A DNA stretch of 64,000 nt from Prunus persica (GCF_000346465.2 NC_034014.1:21958522-22022521); one strand, 5' to 3'; counted from the first letter of the stretch, positions 1 to 12,206 are shown. The notes: generated by a model not told the origin, from the letters alone. Translations and numbers: made by a program.

Positions 1-81
1 GTTGTCTTGTGTTGTGGTTAAGGAATTTTACCTTAATGCATTTTATAAATATTTCTAAACATCTATATGAAATGTCTGCAG

Positions 82-468
82 ATATAATCCAGACAAGTTT
101 GCTGGCGATGATGATTGTAGTGACATGGAGGCTAACTTTGAGGATATTATGAGGGAGGAAAAACGGAGGTAAGCAGCCAGCTTGCCCCACTTAATATCAT
201 GTTATTGTATTATTATGCCCAATGTTTCCCATTTTGGGGTATGACTGAGATTCCATTGAGGTATTTGCTTATTTGAGAAGCACCTTCGTGGGGCTGCATC
301 ACATTGTATTCTACTGATCCGAAACGTCTATTTTCGTGATGTTGCAGTGCAAGAATCGCAAGGCAGGAGGACGAAGAGCAGGCTAGATTGATAGAAGAAG
401 AAGAAAGGAGGGAACAGATGGCCAAAAGGAATAGATTATTAAAGAAGCGTAAGCTGGGTCATCATTAA
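82..468 (+). CDS. SPT2-like chromatin protein, C-terminal end (partial, two exons)
   Basis: Two exons (82-168 and 348-468) join in frame across a GT-AG intron and end at a TAA. The upstream part lies outside the window. The translation carries an acidic stretch (DKFAGDDDCSDMEANFEDIM) followed by a strongly basic, charged tail (EEERREQMAKRNRLLKKRKL). This matches the C-terminal SPT2 domain, whose hallmark is the acidic 'DDDxSDMEAxFxDIxxEE' block followed by a basic helix. SPT2 proteins are nuclear histone H3-H4 binding chaperones that act during transcription elongation; that role is taken from the family, not seen here. The single visible intron contains a MITE fragment that runs close to the splice acceptor. 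Family confidence is high; gene completeness cannot be judged. Confidence 0.8.
245..335 (+). repeat. MITE fragment in the SPT2 intron
   Basis: This stretch (CATTGAGG... CTTATTTGAG... TGTATTCTACTGATCC... CGTCTATTTT) is clearly related to the left end of the element at 60284-60681. Only the terminal ~90 bp is present, ending about 12 bp before the intron's AG acceptor. Similarity was judged by eye. Confidence 0.55.
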
Positions 469-1358
469 GGAAGGGAATTTCGTCTCACCACCCTAGGGAT
501 ATTTTGTCTCGTGCTAAAGTGGAGTTGATAAAATTACTTCTGAAGCTGTAGGGGATTTGTTTGCTACTTCGCAAAATGTAATTTTAGTGTCAAATTATGT
601 GAAATATAATTTTTGGGTGTTGGGGAGAGAGAGGGAGAGAGAGGGAGAGAGTGGAATGGAGATGCATTTATAGAGGTTTGTTGGCTTTTGCAATTCCCCA
701 GAGTTCCTTCCCAACCCCTTCCCACACCCCCCAAAAAAAAGAAAAAAGAGGAAGAAGAAAACTTGAAATTTCTATATGGCCAATCCATATCTTCTATATG
801 ATTTTGAAACGCACACACTTAAGATGCCGACTAAACATTTCATTTGAAAGGAGTAAAGCAGTAAAATAAACTATATCAAAGGAAAAGCGACAATCAAAGA
901 GAGATGGCGAAATCATATCTTTAGTTATTGTACTTTGACTCATTTTTCACTTTGATGTTCGTCATTTAAATTTTGGCGGTTGTGGTCGTGTAAAAAAAAT
1001 AAAAATAAAGTCCAAGAAGTTTAAAATTGCTAAGGAAAATATATGAATTGATTACCTTTTTAATGTTGAATGCGACAGTTTTAGAAATAGGAATGCCCTT
1101 ATATGTGGCAATTGTGGTAATGTACTTTGATGTTTAAGTTAGCTAAGCATGGGGTTTAGGATAATCTTATAAGCAAGCTCTGTATTGGAGCTACGTGTCT
1201 TGAAACCGGCACAACAAGAGGCGGTTCGAATCCCCTTTTGGTTACACGAGATTGCAGATCGGTAGGTTGGGCTATCGATCAAGTATGGTGTCCGTACAGT
1301 CGACGTGGGATTGGTGGCATGTATCCGGAGCACCTTAGGTGCTTTTGCGGCTTTGTTA
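469..1358. other. Intergenic: SPT2 3' region
   Basis: No coding region recognised. It contains the presumed 3' UTR of the SPT2-like gene, a GAGAG-rich tract near 625-655, an A-rich tract near 730-760, and unassigned AT-rich sequence. The GGTTCGAATCC-like string near 1220 is not part of a foldable tRNA. Confidence 0.5.
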
Positions 1359-1771
1359 GAGCACTACACCCAATTGTGTCATAGTAAAAGGTAAGGGCAA
1401 ATACTATTCACTTGAATAGTGATTGCCTTAACAATTTTTTGATGCATTCTCACCCATTGACATGGCAACTCAATGGCAACTATTATTTACATGAGATATG
1501 AGGAGAGGAATTGGTATGGATTTTGGTATGGGAAGTAAAGAATATAGATAGGTATTTATAGAAAAAAAATTCTGAATTTTTTGGTAATTTTTTTTTTTAA
1601 AAATTTGGTATTTATATTGGCTACTGACGTCAGCTTGCCTAAGAAGCAGCCCTGCTTTGGGGCTTGCCTAGTTTCATGGCCCTACTTCTTGTCATGACAA
1701 CTTTTCCTTTGTGAGGATTGTTTTTAGAGCCTAGACCCCCTTTTAACAAAAGGAAATAAGTGGAAATGTTC
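1359..1771 (+). mobile_element. Tourist-like MITE
   Basis: The element starts GAGCACTACACC and ends GTGGAAATGTTC, imperfect terminal inverted repeats. It is flanked on both sides by TTA (1356-1358 and 1772-1774), the 3-bp duplication typical of PIF/Harbinger-derived Tourist elements. It shares internal sequence (GGTAAGGGCAA..., a CACTATTCA/TGAATAGTG-type palindrome, and CCCATTGACATGGCAACTCA) with the larger element at 39044-39699 in opposite orientation. It has no coding capacity. Confidence 0.65.
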
Positions 1772-1943
1772 TTAGACTTGCACATTCCCAAACTGTTCCG
1801 GTTAACTATGGTATAAACAAATTGCAAGCCAAATTAATGTATATGACTAAAATTGCCAAAATCAAAATGATATGCAAATAAATTGAAACAAACTGAAAAT
1901 AAACAAAGAATAAAGAACGCAAAATAAAAGCTTGTTTGATACA

Positions 1944-2224
1944 TCTCTATATATAAAACAAAAGGTAGAGAATGGTGAAACATTTAAAATACCAGAAAAT
2001 ACCCTTGATTAATTCAAACATTAAGAATTGAAATTATTAATTAAATTAGAATAATATGATAAATTCACATTTTTCATATTAAAAAAAATTAAAATTAAGA
2101 ACAAAATCAGATAACATGTCCTACTTTTATGGAACATAACTACTCATGTTATCTTTTTTTAATTCTAAAAATAAAATAAAAAATAACAAACAAAACCAAT
2201 TGGCAACATGTGCCAAGGGGCTAG
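1944..2224 (+). mobile_element. Short non-autonomous Helitron, copy 1
   Basis: It starts with TC after an A (A|TCTCTATATA) and ends with CTAG before a T (CTAG|T). A 6-bp-stem hairpin TTGGCA-ACATG-TGCCAA lies just before the 3' end. These are the Helitron hallmarks: AT target, 5' TC, 3' hairpin and CTRR end. The internal sequence is shared with the copies at 2225-2491 and 59978-60269. No Rep/helicase coding sequence is present. Confidence 0.65.
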
Positions 2225-2491
2225 TATATATAAAGCAAAAGCAGAGAATAGTGAAACATTCAAAATACCAAAAAATATCCTTAGTTAATTCAAACGTTAA
2301 GAATTGAAATTATTAATTAAATGATGATAATATGGTAAATTAATATTTTTCATATTAAAAAAATTAAAATTAAAAATAAAATCAGATAATATGTCATACT
2401 TTTATGGAACATAACTACTTATGTTATCTTTTATTAATTTAAAAAAAAAAAAATCAATTAGCGTATGCGTGAGCGTATGCCAATGGACTAG
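2225..2491 (+). mobile_element. Short non-autonomous Helitron, copy 2, abutting copy 1
   Basis: It is a second copy of the same family, head-to-tail with copy 1. It begins directly at the CTAG|T junction (TATATATAAAGCAAAAGCAGAG) and ends GGACTAG|T at 2491. The 5' TC is not evident and the 3' hairpin looks decayed. It lies 180 bp upstream of the SS5-like start codon, so it occupies the proximal promoter of that gene. Confidence 0.6.
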
Positions 2492-2672
2492 TATAAAAAG
2501 AAAAAAAAAAGATGAAAGCAAAAAAAAAAGAAGCGTACAGTTAGACAGTCAGGTTGAGATAGCGGTAAGCAATACTTCAATATATTTTCTTCTCAATTTC
2601 AAAGCTAATGAAGTCAAAATTATAACATTACAAAAAGTTATCTTTCCTCAAATTCTCAGAGAGGTTTGAAGA

Positions 2673-5600
2673 ATGAAGGCGCTGTTGAGCAGTGTGATCA
2701 TCCCTTGGCAACAACCCCACCCAAAACCTCGAATTCCAGTTGTTTGCTGCTCCACCATTAATGGGTCCTCATCCTCTTCCTCAGAAGCGAAGTGAGCTTT
2801 TTTATTTTTTGTGAGTTTGATTTTTCTACTTCGTTTGTCTCAATCACTTCGATCTAAATGACTCTAAACTACATCAATTTCAGCTTACAAAGCTCCCAGC
2901 CTCAGGAGGTAGGTACTACGAATTAGTGTTTTCAATGGTTGTGTTTAAAGTCCTTAGTTTTTGTGCTGCTGATGATTTTGTTGTCTGCATTACGCAAAGT
3001 GCAAGTCATCCAATGCTGAGGAACCGAAACAGTCCGAAATTTGGCGACTCTTCAGAGAAGCTCAGAAGAGTAAGTCCAAAGTCCTCAATGCAATTCATCT
3101 AATTTGTGCTTTTTTATGTGTTTTCATTTCTAAATTTCTAATATAGTTTTGGGTTTTTTCTTTCATTCTTTGAAAATGACGTCCAGATATTCTACACTTG
3201 AACCAACATCGTCTTAAGGCGGTAGAAGATCTTAACAAAATCAACATAGAGAAACAACTGTTGGTTGATAGGATAGAGCAATTGGAGCTGGAAAAGCAGA
3301 CTGCTGTTGCAAAACCTCAAGGTACCTTGAGCCCGCATTCACTTGATTTATACCTCTTTCTTATTTGGAAGGCCCAAAATTATACTTTTGGTTCCTATCC
3401 TAGGCCTGATTTCACTTTAGTACCTGTAGTTGTAATTTTAACGAATTTGCCATCTTAATTTGGTAACCTTCGCATTATGTTCTAAATTTACATTTCTGTC
3501 ATATTGGTTGATGGAATATCCGAATTTTTGTTCTGATTTATCAAGGCAGAAAATTCAAATTGAGAAAAATGTGAAGTGGGTCATGCTGAAGGTACATTTG
3601 CTTATTTATTGAAAATCTTCATTAACCAATGTGACAGAATGTAAAGTTGGAACGCATTTAAAAAATTAAAAAACTATAAATGTACATTTATTGAAACTGG
3701 AATTATAAGAATCAATGTGTGATTGAGCATAAACTACAGAAACCAAAAGTGTAATTTGGGCAGGCTTATGTACCATTATGCAATGATATCTTTGTATTTT
3801 TACTTGAGTAGGAAACATAGAAGGACAATGTTCTATGATCATATTCTTCGCAAAAGAAACAAGTCTAGAGTTCATGAAGGTTAAAGTTTAATAATGTCTT
3901 TTTTATTGATGTCCTGTAAATCAGATAGGCTATCAATGTTTTGGGAGCTACTTCTTAGGATAGACTCAATGGTCCTCATGGGAATGGTTACCATTGGGGA
4001 GGCATCTAATTTGAGAAGGCTGGTCATGGATCACAAAGTTAGCGTAGCTGAAGTATTTAACGACACCCTGCAGAAGAGTGATGCTGAGATTTTAGCAGAA
4101 CTCCGGCACTTCTTGGAGAGAAACCAAAGGTAAAAGTGGTAACCAGATTTGACAAACGAATTTTCTTTTTATTTGGAACACATGTAAAATAATGCAACAA
4201 ACTATGTTATTGTGTAAAAGTATGGATTTACTGAATCATGTTATGTTATGCTTTTCTTTATCACTTCCTGATCAGGGTTTTCTGGATTAATTGGGAAATG
4301 CTCAGTTACGTATCTCTTCTAAAATCATGAATTGTACCACCTGTGTAATTATTACATCCATGCTTTTGTTGTCTTTCTCTTTGTTCTTTTTTGGCGCTCC
4401 TTTACCTTTTCCAAGTTTCCAACAAGGATGTTATTTTGTATTTATTCTTTTTTTCAAGATTCAGGAATGGATTTCACATTGTCCATGTATGCACGGAAAT
4501 GGCACCACTGGTCTCCGTTGGATCTTTGGCTTCATACGTGACAGGTTTGTCTTGTGCACTACAAAGGAAGGGGCATTTGGTGGAGGTGATACTTCCAAAG
4601 TAATTATGGGACCTCCTTTGTAATTTTATTTATTTATTTTGCTCATAGTGCTTACCAGTGGAATTGATTGATGGGAGATCTAAATATCATTTTATATTTT
4701 AGAGAACGCTAGGACAAATATTGCTTCAATGAGTATGGGTGGTGGGTGGAAGATCATAAGATGATAACTAGAAGAGAAGATTAACACTACGACTATAACC
4801 TTTCTAGTGTAGCCCAGGAAACCTCCTAGGCTGCTCTTGCCTAGTTTCATTACCTACTGCATTTCTTATGACCTAAGGAGACAGAGGAAGCCAGGTGAGA
4901 TATAGTAATGCTGATGGAAGAGATAGTTACACCCTGTATGTTCACTTAGGTCTGTTTCTGATGGGATCTGAAACTCTATACTTGTGGCACATTTCATTAG
5001 ATTGTGAGGTCATGAAAATAGGTAATTTGTAGAATTGCAGAATATGACAAATATGATTTTTTTTTTTTCCGTGAAATTATATTTTCATATTCTGCAATGA
5101 TACAGACTCTGTAGGACTTTTGATGGTGCAGGATTTTTTTTTCTTTTTTATCATTTTACTTGTTGAGCAAAGAAAGAAGGATCAAAATGTCTGGTTTCTA
5201 TGAAAGAAAATTTGAAGAATGTCTTTTGGTACACAAGAGAGCATCATTATATGATAGGAAGGACTTTATTTTGTATATGAGTTCCTATAATCTTTTTAAT
5301 CAAACATTTCTGGCAAACTTGAAAATTTCTATCTCCTTGATGAATTTACCTTGTAATTAGGTATTCAAACTTGGATTTAGATGAAGTTCAAGGGCTACAG
5401 GAAATTGAGGCAGAGTGTTATTCATATTTTAATGGTCAGTTGCATGGCAACAGAATTTGGACTGGGTAAGCTTGAGTTGTTTCTTTGTATGCTACATTTA
5501 TGTTTGCTTTTGCAAATCCATTTTGGCAATTAAGACATGATCTGGAAACTACATTTTGCACGGTGCCTATGTGATAAGTCCCACATCATGCATTTGGCTA

Positions 5601-8600
5601 ACCTGTTTGGCTTATGAATTGAGTTCTAACATATGATGTCAGAGCTGACCAGGCTCATTAATTCTTCCCATGAACTGGCCATGGTAGGGCTGATCATGAG
5701 CCTATCATGGCTAAGTTTTTGATTTTGTGATTGGACCCTCGCTTGGTGAGGATGGTAGGATAAAAGGTGGGTAATTATGATATACGAGTCCTACATTGAT
5801 TGACTGGTACCGTGCACAGGTCTTGAACATCTGTGTGTGTGTGTATGTAGATCCAATGAACTCAATTGTTAACTTCTGATTAGCTCTTTTATTGCATAAG
5901 GATCTGCATTGTTATAGTCTATTTGTTGAAAATTCTGTATTTTTCTTACTTTATCTACTCGTTATACAGTGTTGTCTATGGTATTGGAGTTACTTTAATT
6001 CAACCACTATACTACTCATCCTTTTTCAACCGTGAGAGGGTATATGGCTATTCAGATGACTTTGAAAGGTCAGTAGAATTTTTTCACTCATATTCTTTAC
6101 CGCTGTGGTTTATCTTTGGGTTGTCTTTTGATGTCATACATGCCTTCCGGTTTTTAAAAGTTCAAAATTTGAGTATCAAACTTAGCTTGAAGTATGAACT
6201 ACAGAGGTCAGATTAACGATTTCCTTATGTGGGGAGATTCTTAGAGGAGGAAACTTTATTTAAAGAACAGACTCTTAAGACCAGCCTTTTCTTAAACTTA
6301 AAGTAATAAAGATATCTGAACTTAAAGTGGGTTATTTTGAACTGAAATGCTCATATAAAACTAAAATTGAGTACTGTAACTATGGCCTTTTTGAACCATC
6401 AAAGAACTTAAATTCACATGGGTACGTGACTCTCTTTATACAAGCGAAACTCTAAATTTTTTGATTGCATCTCTAAATTTAGGACATTAATTCTAATAAG
6501 GTATCTAGCTTTGCCGTCACCAATTCTTCTATGATGGTATATTTGATGCATTCAGGTTTACCTATTTCTCCCGTGCTTCATTGGATTATATTGTAAAATC
6601 TGGAAAGCAACCTGATGTGATACATATCCACAACTGGGAGACTGCCATTATTGGGCCACTTTTCTGGGATATTATTGTTAAACAGGTACAGCTTTAGAAC
6701 TGCCTTTTCTAAATATTTTTAAATTGGCATGCAGTAGTTCTGTTTTACTTCCAAACCCTTCAGTACCTTTCTGTTTCATTTCAAATAATAAAGTTATGAG
6801 TAATTAACTTATTTTGGTGAGCTTTAATGCAACTTGGAATAATATATGTATATACAAATTTTACAATGTGTGTTTGTCTGTATAGCAGTGATCTAATAAG
6901 TAGCTAAGTGCACACAACCCATCATGTGTCTCAGCCGTCCATATTTAATTCAAGGGTTGAGATGCTTTTACTTAACTAGTGACTTAGTTCAGCTACTTAA
7001 TAATTATCGGACAAGGAAGCATCTTAACTCTATGGATATAAATCGTGGCCAAAGTCTCTGAGAGTGTGAATTTTGGAAAACATGTTGTGGTTGGAAAGAT
7101 GGTATGAATCTAACAGCTTGCTTACATAGTAACATATCTGTTCTGTATTGTACAACTGGCACCTTGCTTAAAGAAATTAGTAAAGGATGTAGAAAGGCAA
7201 GACTTTATTTGGACAACATGGAAGACCCGAATTAAATACCTTACATTTCCATAACACCACTGATGGCACTGGCTACTTTAGTTTTCCATCATATGGGACA
7301 GGCAATATGTTTAACACATATTGCATCTCTTTTTATTTCTCACCCACTTCTGGTTCTTGCAGGGAAGAGAAGAACATTTATTTATTTATTTTTGGTTTGA
7401 AACCATTTCCACTGTGTGATTGTTTTTGCTCATATATATAGGGACTTGAAGGTACAAGAGTTCTATTGACATGCCACGACCTCAATTCACAGGCAAGGAG
7501 CTGTATGTTTTCCCTTCTGACTTTACATACTCCCATGGATCCAATTTATTAAGCTCTGTGTTTTAATACTTCAGTGTCTTGAGCATCCGGAGAAACTAGC
7601 GTTATGTGGACTTGATCCTGCTAGACTTCACCGTCCTGATCGTTTGCAAGATACTACCAAGGCACATCTGGTTAATGTTTTGAAGGTATATACCATAGCC
7701 TATTCTCTTCTCTTGATAATGTTTTGTGATATGACAGGCCTAGACACAATGGAACTGAAGCATGATATATACAGTTGGATAGATATTTTTCAGTTGCAAC
7801 ATGTATAGTCTTGTGAAATTAAGGCACTACTTTTCCTTAAATGGAATGTGTGAGATACACTTTCTGCATCTGACAATGCAACAATATGGGATTGAGAATT
7901 GTTTCCCTTCCCAAATTTGACTTGAAATAAGAATGCATTACCAGCTTGGATCTATTGACATTATGAATGATCTATTGTTTAACAGACAACTGGATGGATA
8001 TTGCCTTGGTTATGATGTGATTTATTTTGTACAATTGTGAAAAAAAGGCTAAGTTAACGAGTTCTTATTATTGTTGAACAGTTCACAACCCATGAGCTAT
8101 AATTCTTTTGTGTTTGCTTTTGCATTGTATTCCCAGAAATTTCTGCTTCCATAGAAGCGTGGAGAAACCATTAAAAAAAAAAGATTGACATGATGTACTG
8201 GTTTCGCAACCCTGTTCATTTGTTATTCAATATTATTACTCGCACTTCAAAGACCCTTTATTGGAAGCTCTAGTTTCCTTTACATGTCCACCATACCCTC
8301 AAAGCTTTATTTTCTATAAATTTGTAGGGTGGAGTTGTTTACTCCAATAAAGTTGTCATTATGTCATCCATACATTCAAAAGGCAGGGTTATTCATAGTC
8401 TGAGTCATGGGTTGGATCATACCTTAAACATTCACAAGTAAGTAGCTCAATCAAACATTCTTGCAGATTTTTCTTTTTGGGTTTCTTGTGCTGAAAGCAT
8501 TTTTACCTTCTGTTTCAATTTGCTTGCAGAAACAAAGTGGTTATTGCTCCTTGTGGATTTGACAACTGCACTTGGGATCCATCTACAGACAACTTTCTTC

Positions 8601-10767
8601 CCCAACAGTATAGTGTGAAGGATATGAAAGGGAAAGCAGTCTGCAAAGCTGCATTGCAGCAGCACCTTGGGTTATCTGAGCATTCTTCTACTATTCTTGT
8701 ATGTGCGCACCTGGGTTTATGAGCACTGAACACTTAGGTTTTTGGTAACTAGCACTTGGTGTGTTACGACGTTTCATTGCTTAGGTAACCAAGTTGTTAT
8801 GTGGGTGAAAACAATGACAAAACCGGAATTCATAGATAAGATCTGTGCCCTTTTTCATCTTGTGTTCTTTAATGTTGATTGTTAATTGTTATGAAGGTTA
8901 TATAATATTTGGATTTGGAAAAGTCATGTCCAGTAGTATTGGATGTCTTGTGAATCTATTTATTTGGGGAGGAGTAACTTATTTGAGAAATTGAATGTCT
9001 TCAGAGTTCCAATCGCATCATATTTGATTTGTAACCCAATTTTGGTTACGACTTACGAGTTAACCTTAATTTTCGAAATTAATCTAGGGTCTGGGACTGC
9101 TTTTTCTGGGAAGCCTTGTCTTCTTAATAACTTAACTTTATTTTCGTTTTATCTTTCTTTTACTTAATTGCTATGCATGGTTTTACACTTGCTTCCTGAT
9201 TTTTAATGGAAAGGTCAACAAATTATGAAAAATGTTTAACAGGTCGGATGCATCTTCTCTAAAGTATCAGATGTTGATCTGGAGAACCTGAGGGCAGTAT
9301 TTCGGAAAGCTAGGAGGATTGATGTGCAGGTAGTTACTTCCCCCCTTTTTTACTTTTCTCATCAGAAAAATGCATGGCTTAGTGGCTGGGACTTGCTAAA
9401 TGCCCTTACCAGTGGATATGCCAAGGGTAATTTCAAAATGAATTGGAAAAGAAGTAATGGTTAATGTGCGTGGTTGTGAGGGCTCTATAGCATCTGCTCT
9501 GTAAGTTTCTCGTTCTTACTGATTATTTCTCCTGGACGTGATTGTTAAGTGTCTTCCTACAGTTCATCATTAAGGGGATTAGCAAAATATCAAGTGTAAA
9601 CAAGCTGGGATTGGTGCATGAACCACTGAAGGTACAGAATGCTTAGCCTCTTGTTAGTTGAGTTCCTTGACATTGTGTTAGTAGTCACATTTGTGGCAAA
9701 GCATTATAGAATCTTGCTTTTGTGTTTTGATCTTTTCCATCTTAAGACAAGTTTCAGCAGACCCCATTATGTTCAAGCCAAATGCAATCCATAGTTATAA
9801 TTATGAGGCTCTTTTTTTTATATATAATTTTTATAAGTATAACCCATTAGGTCGTTATTTATCCAATGGGGAATCTTTCTAAAAAAATATCTCTGGCAAA
9901 ACAAAACGCAATTCGTAAGGGAAAAAAAAGTGAGAGAACAAATTTTTTTATTTATCGTCATTCTCACATTACCTCAACCTATGCAATTTATCATATATGT
10001 TTTGTGTATGGGTGCAGGATAAAAATGTACGATTCATAGATGGACATGATGAAAAGCAATCACATTTGATATTCGCCGGATCTGATATTATCTTATGTCA
10101 ATCTTTTCATGATCCTGTCCTCCAAGTTCCAGTTAGTTCTCTCCTTTTGTCTTGTTTCCCAGCTTGTTTTCTTTTTACTTTTAATTGTAATTCTTTATCA
10201 TTTTCCTGGGAAGTGGTACAAGGAAGTAGTTTTCCTCGTCTGATGTTCTTGTACTCATTTATGTAGCTAAAGGCTTTAAAGTATGGGGCCGCTCCAATTG
10301 CAGTAAACTCCAATGATGACGGGTTCAGGTAATGTTTCTTCTTCCACATGAGAACTATCGTTGGATATGCTTTTGCTTGTACCATTCTTTCAATTAAAGG
10401 ATACTTATATATGTCTCTGTTGGCGATATATTCTAACAGGAACTTTGTGGAACATGACTATGAGACCACTAACTTCTCACGTTTCATTAGCTCTACTTTT
10501 GGAAATATGTCTATAACCCAAGCCCTGGATGAAATTGTATGTAATTCTTTACAAGCTCATTAAATTTTCAGATTCTCTTCTCCACTTATAGGAAATTGCT
10601 AACAAGGTGCTAATGTTCTTTAAATCTGTTCTCCTGTCTATGTGAAGAGAAACAACCCGTCGAAGTGGAAGAGAAAGATAATGGATGCCATGGAAATGGA
10701 CTTCTCATGGGATGCTGAGTGCTGTGACATCCATGCTTCTGCTTATACAGCCATAAAGAATTTGTGA
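2673..10767 (+). CDS. SS5: Non-canonical starch synthase-like protein (SS5 type), 19 exons, 670 aa
   Basis: Exons: 2673-2791, 2884-2908, 3000-3069, 3187-3321, 3925-4129, 4465-4599, 5361-5465, 5970-6068, 6556-6685, 7442-7492, 7575-7685, 8328-8437, 8530-8698, 9243-9329, 9563-9631, 10018-10131, 10267-10328, 10440-10536 and 10648-10767. The frame is unbroken. The N-terminus is short, Ser-rich and plausibly a plastid transit peptide; a coiled-coil-like stretch follows (about residues 70-110). The GT5 starch-synthase domain starts near residue 185 (GFHIVHVCTEMAP). The ADP-glucose-binding K-x-G-G-L motif is replaced by VSVGSL (about 201-206). The C-terminal lobe is present but eroded: SFHDPVLQV (about 569-577) replaces the usual S-x-F-E-P-C-G-L, and NSNDDGF replaces the second T-G-G-L. 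In Arabidopsis, SS5 is a non-catalytic promoter of starch granule initiation. I infer the same plastid role and no synthase activity. SS4 is the nearest alternative, but the motif losses argue against it. Confidence 0.85.
5560..5830 (+). repeat. Possible LTR-element fragment in an SS5 intron
   Basis: Within intron 7 there are two 'AAGTCCCACATCA / GAGTCCCACATTG' strings and a TATGATGTCAGAGC string that resembles the plant retroelement primer site TGGTATCAGAGC. This suggests a small LTR or TRIM remnant. No paired LTR or target duplication could be shown, so the call is weak. Confidence 0.25.
6893..7008. repeat. Possible small MITE in an SS5 intron
   Basis: A short segment is bounded by the inverted sequences AAGTAGCTAAGTGC and GACTTAGTTCAGCTACTTAA, about 115 bp apart, inside intron 9. 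The inverted ends suggest a MITE, but the target duplication is unclear. Confidence 0.35.
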
Positions 10768-12092
10768 AGCTTTTGTAAAAGTGCATGTAAATATGTGTAT
10801 GTTGAAGTGCACATGCGTATAGGATATAGGTTGTAGAGATGTACAGTTTCTAAACCGAATAGGTATCTGCAAAAGTTCAGTTTCTGTATCTGTTGATTTA
10901 TTAAGATTACATGGATCTAACAATAGATACGTTAGGCCAACCTTGTCATTAGTGTGGGGTGAAATGCTCTGTTATAAGAGTTAAAAGAAGCCACCACATT
11001 TTTTGTGTAATAACCTAATTTTAGCACAAAATAAGTTGAAAGAGGCGTGTTTTACATCTCTATAACCTCTAGTGCAGTTTAATAAATTAGTTTTCTTTTC
11101 GTTACTGTTTACTAAATTAGTTAATGGGAACTGGTACTACTGCATCTGTCGACAGCTGTTTGGGCGAGTCTAGATTTCCTTTAAAAAAAATTTTTTTTTT
11201 GAAAACTTTCAAGTGTTGTTTATTTTTGGGAAATTGTAAGCTGTTTCTTTTCGATTAAGTGGAACTAGTACTTGTTAATGGAAAGATCGATGGTGGGTTT
11301 GAAAATTATAGGAAAATCAATGTTGTGTATGCGATTGAGACGAAAAAAATTTCAGTGAACTTTAAAGTAGTAAAGTAAAAATTACCTTAAATATATATCT
11401 TAGAAATACAAAAAAGAAAAGCGAAGAAAGTGGTATATGTAGAGAAATTGTTGTGTGCATGTAACACATATTGTGAGATGATGACGTGGTGCATCAAATT
11501 CATCAGCATTATATGCTATTAATATTTGAACTTTAAACTCTATCTGTCTTATAATTTGAATGAAAATTAATCTCACATTAGCATGTCAAGAACTATCCAA
11601 ATAAATCTAACAAATTTTTTGTTTACGGTATGATACATGAATTTAAATTAATACACGCTCTCACTTTTGTATAGATGAACTGTCATATCCATTTGTCCAA
11701 TTTTTTTTGTTTCAGTATTTTGTTCCATTTATATAAAACAATGGAAAATAGAAATTGTTATGCCATTAGTAATGTAGATCACTTGGGAAGTAACTTACAA
11801 GATCCTTTTGATATTCTTTTTGTTTTATGTTTTTGCCTGATTACCTGTCTTTTGACTGGTAAATAAGAATTTTATTACTTTTTTTTATTCAATAATGGAT
11901 GAAAATGTGTTTCATTCACAACGTTAAATAAAATAAATGGTAAAAGCAAAAGGGTAAAACGCAAAGGAAAAAAAGAAAATCCTCCTTGAGGAGAGGAGAG
12001 ACAGAGAGAGGGGCCAGACGGGCACGGGGTCTGGTCTTTTGCTTGCGTAACAATCAAGAATAATTAAGCTCTCTCTGTCCTTCTCCTCTCTG
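10768..12092. other. Intergenic between SS5-like gene and Spinster gene
   Basis: No coding region recognised. It begins with the presumed 3' UTR of the SS5-like gene. The last ~150 bp (about 11950-12090) is purine/pyrimidine-skewed with GAGAGGAGAGACAGAGAGAG and CTCTCTCTGTCC tracts, as is common in plant 5' UTRs. The rest is AT-rich and unassigned. Confidence 0.5.
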
Positions 12093-12206
12093 ATGAGATC
12101 TTTCATGTCAGCATGGCGCAATCAGAACAACAACAACAACACCACCACCACCACCAACCACCTGCAAAGCCAACCCAATCGTCCAACCCTTTCAACCCAC
12201 AGATGA
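12093..12206 (+). promoter_or_regulatory. Upstream ORF overlapping the Spinster start codon
   Basis: An ATG at 12093, with a second in-frame ATG at 12105, opens a 37-codon frame ending in TGA at 12206. It overlaps the first ~94 bases of the transporter ORF (ATG at 12113) in a different frame. If transcription starts upstream of 12093 this would be an overlapping uORF expected to reduce main-ORF translation. The transcription start is not visible, so its presence in the mRNA is inferred. Confidence 0.45.

Noticed and set aside
1180..1260. tRNA-like T-loop string GGTTCGAATCC
   Set aside because: No matching acceptor, D or anticodon stems can be formed around it; it looks like part of a retroelement or chance.
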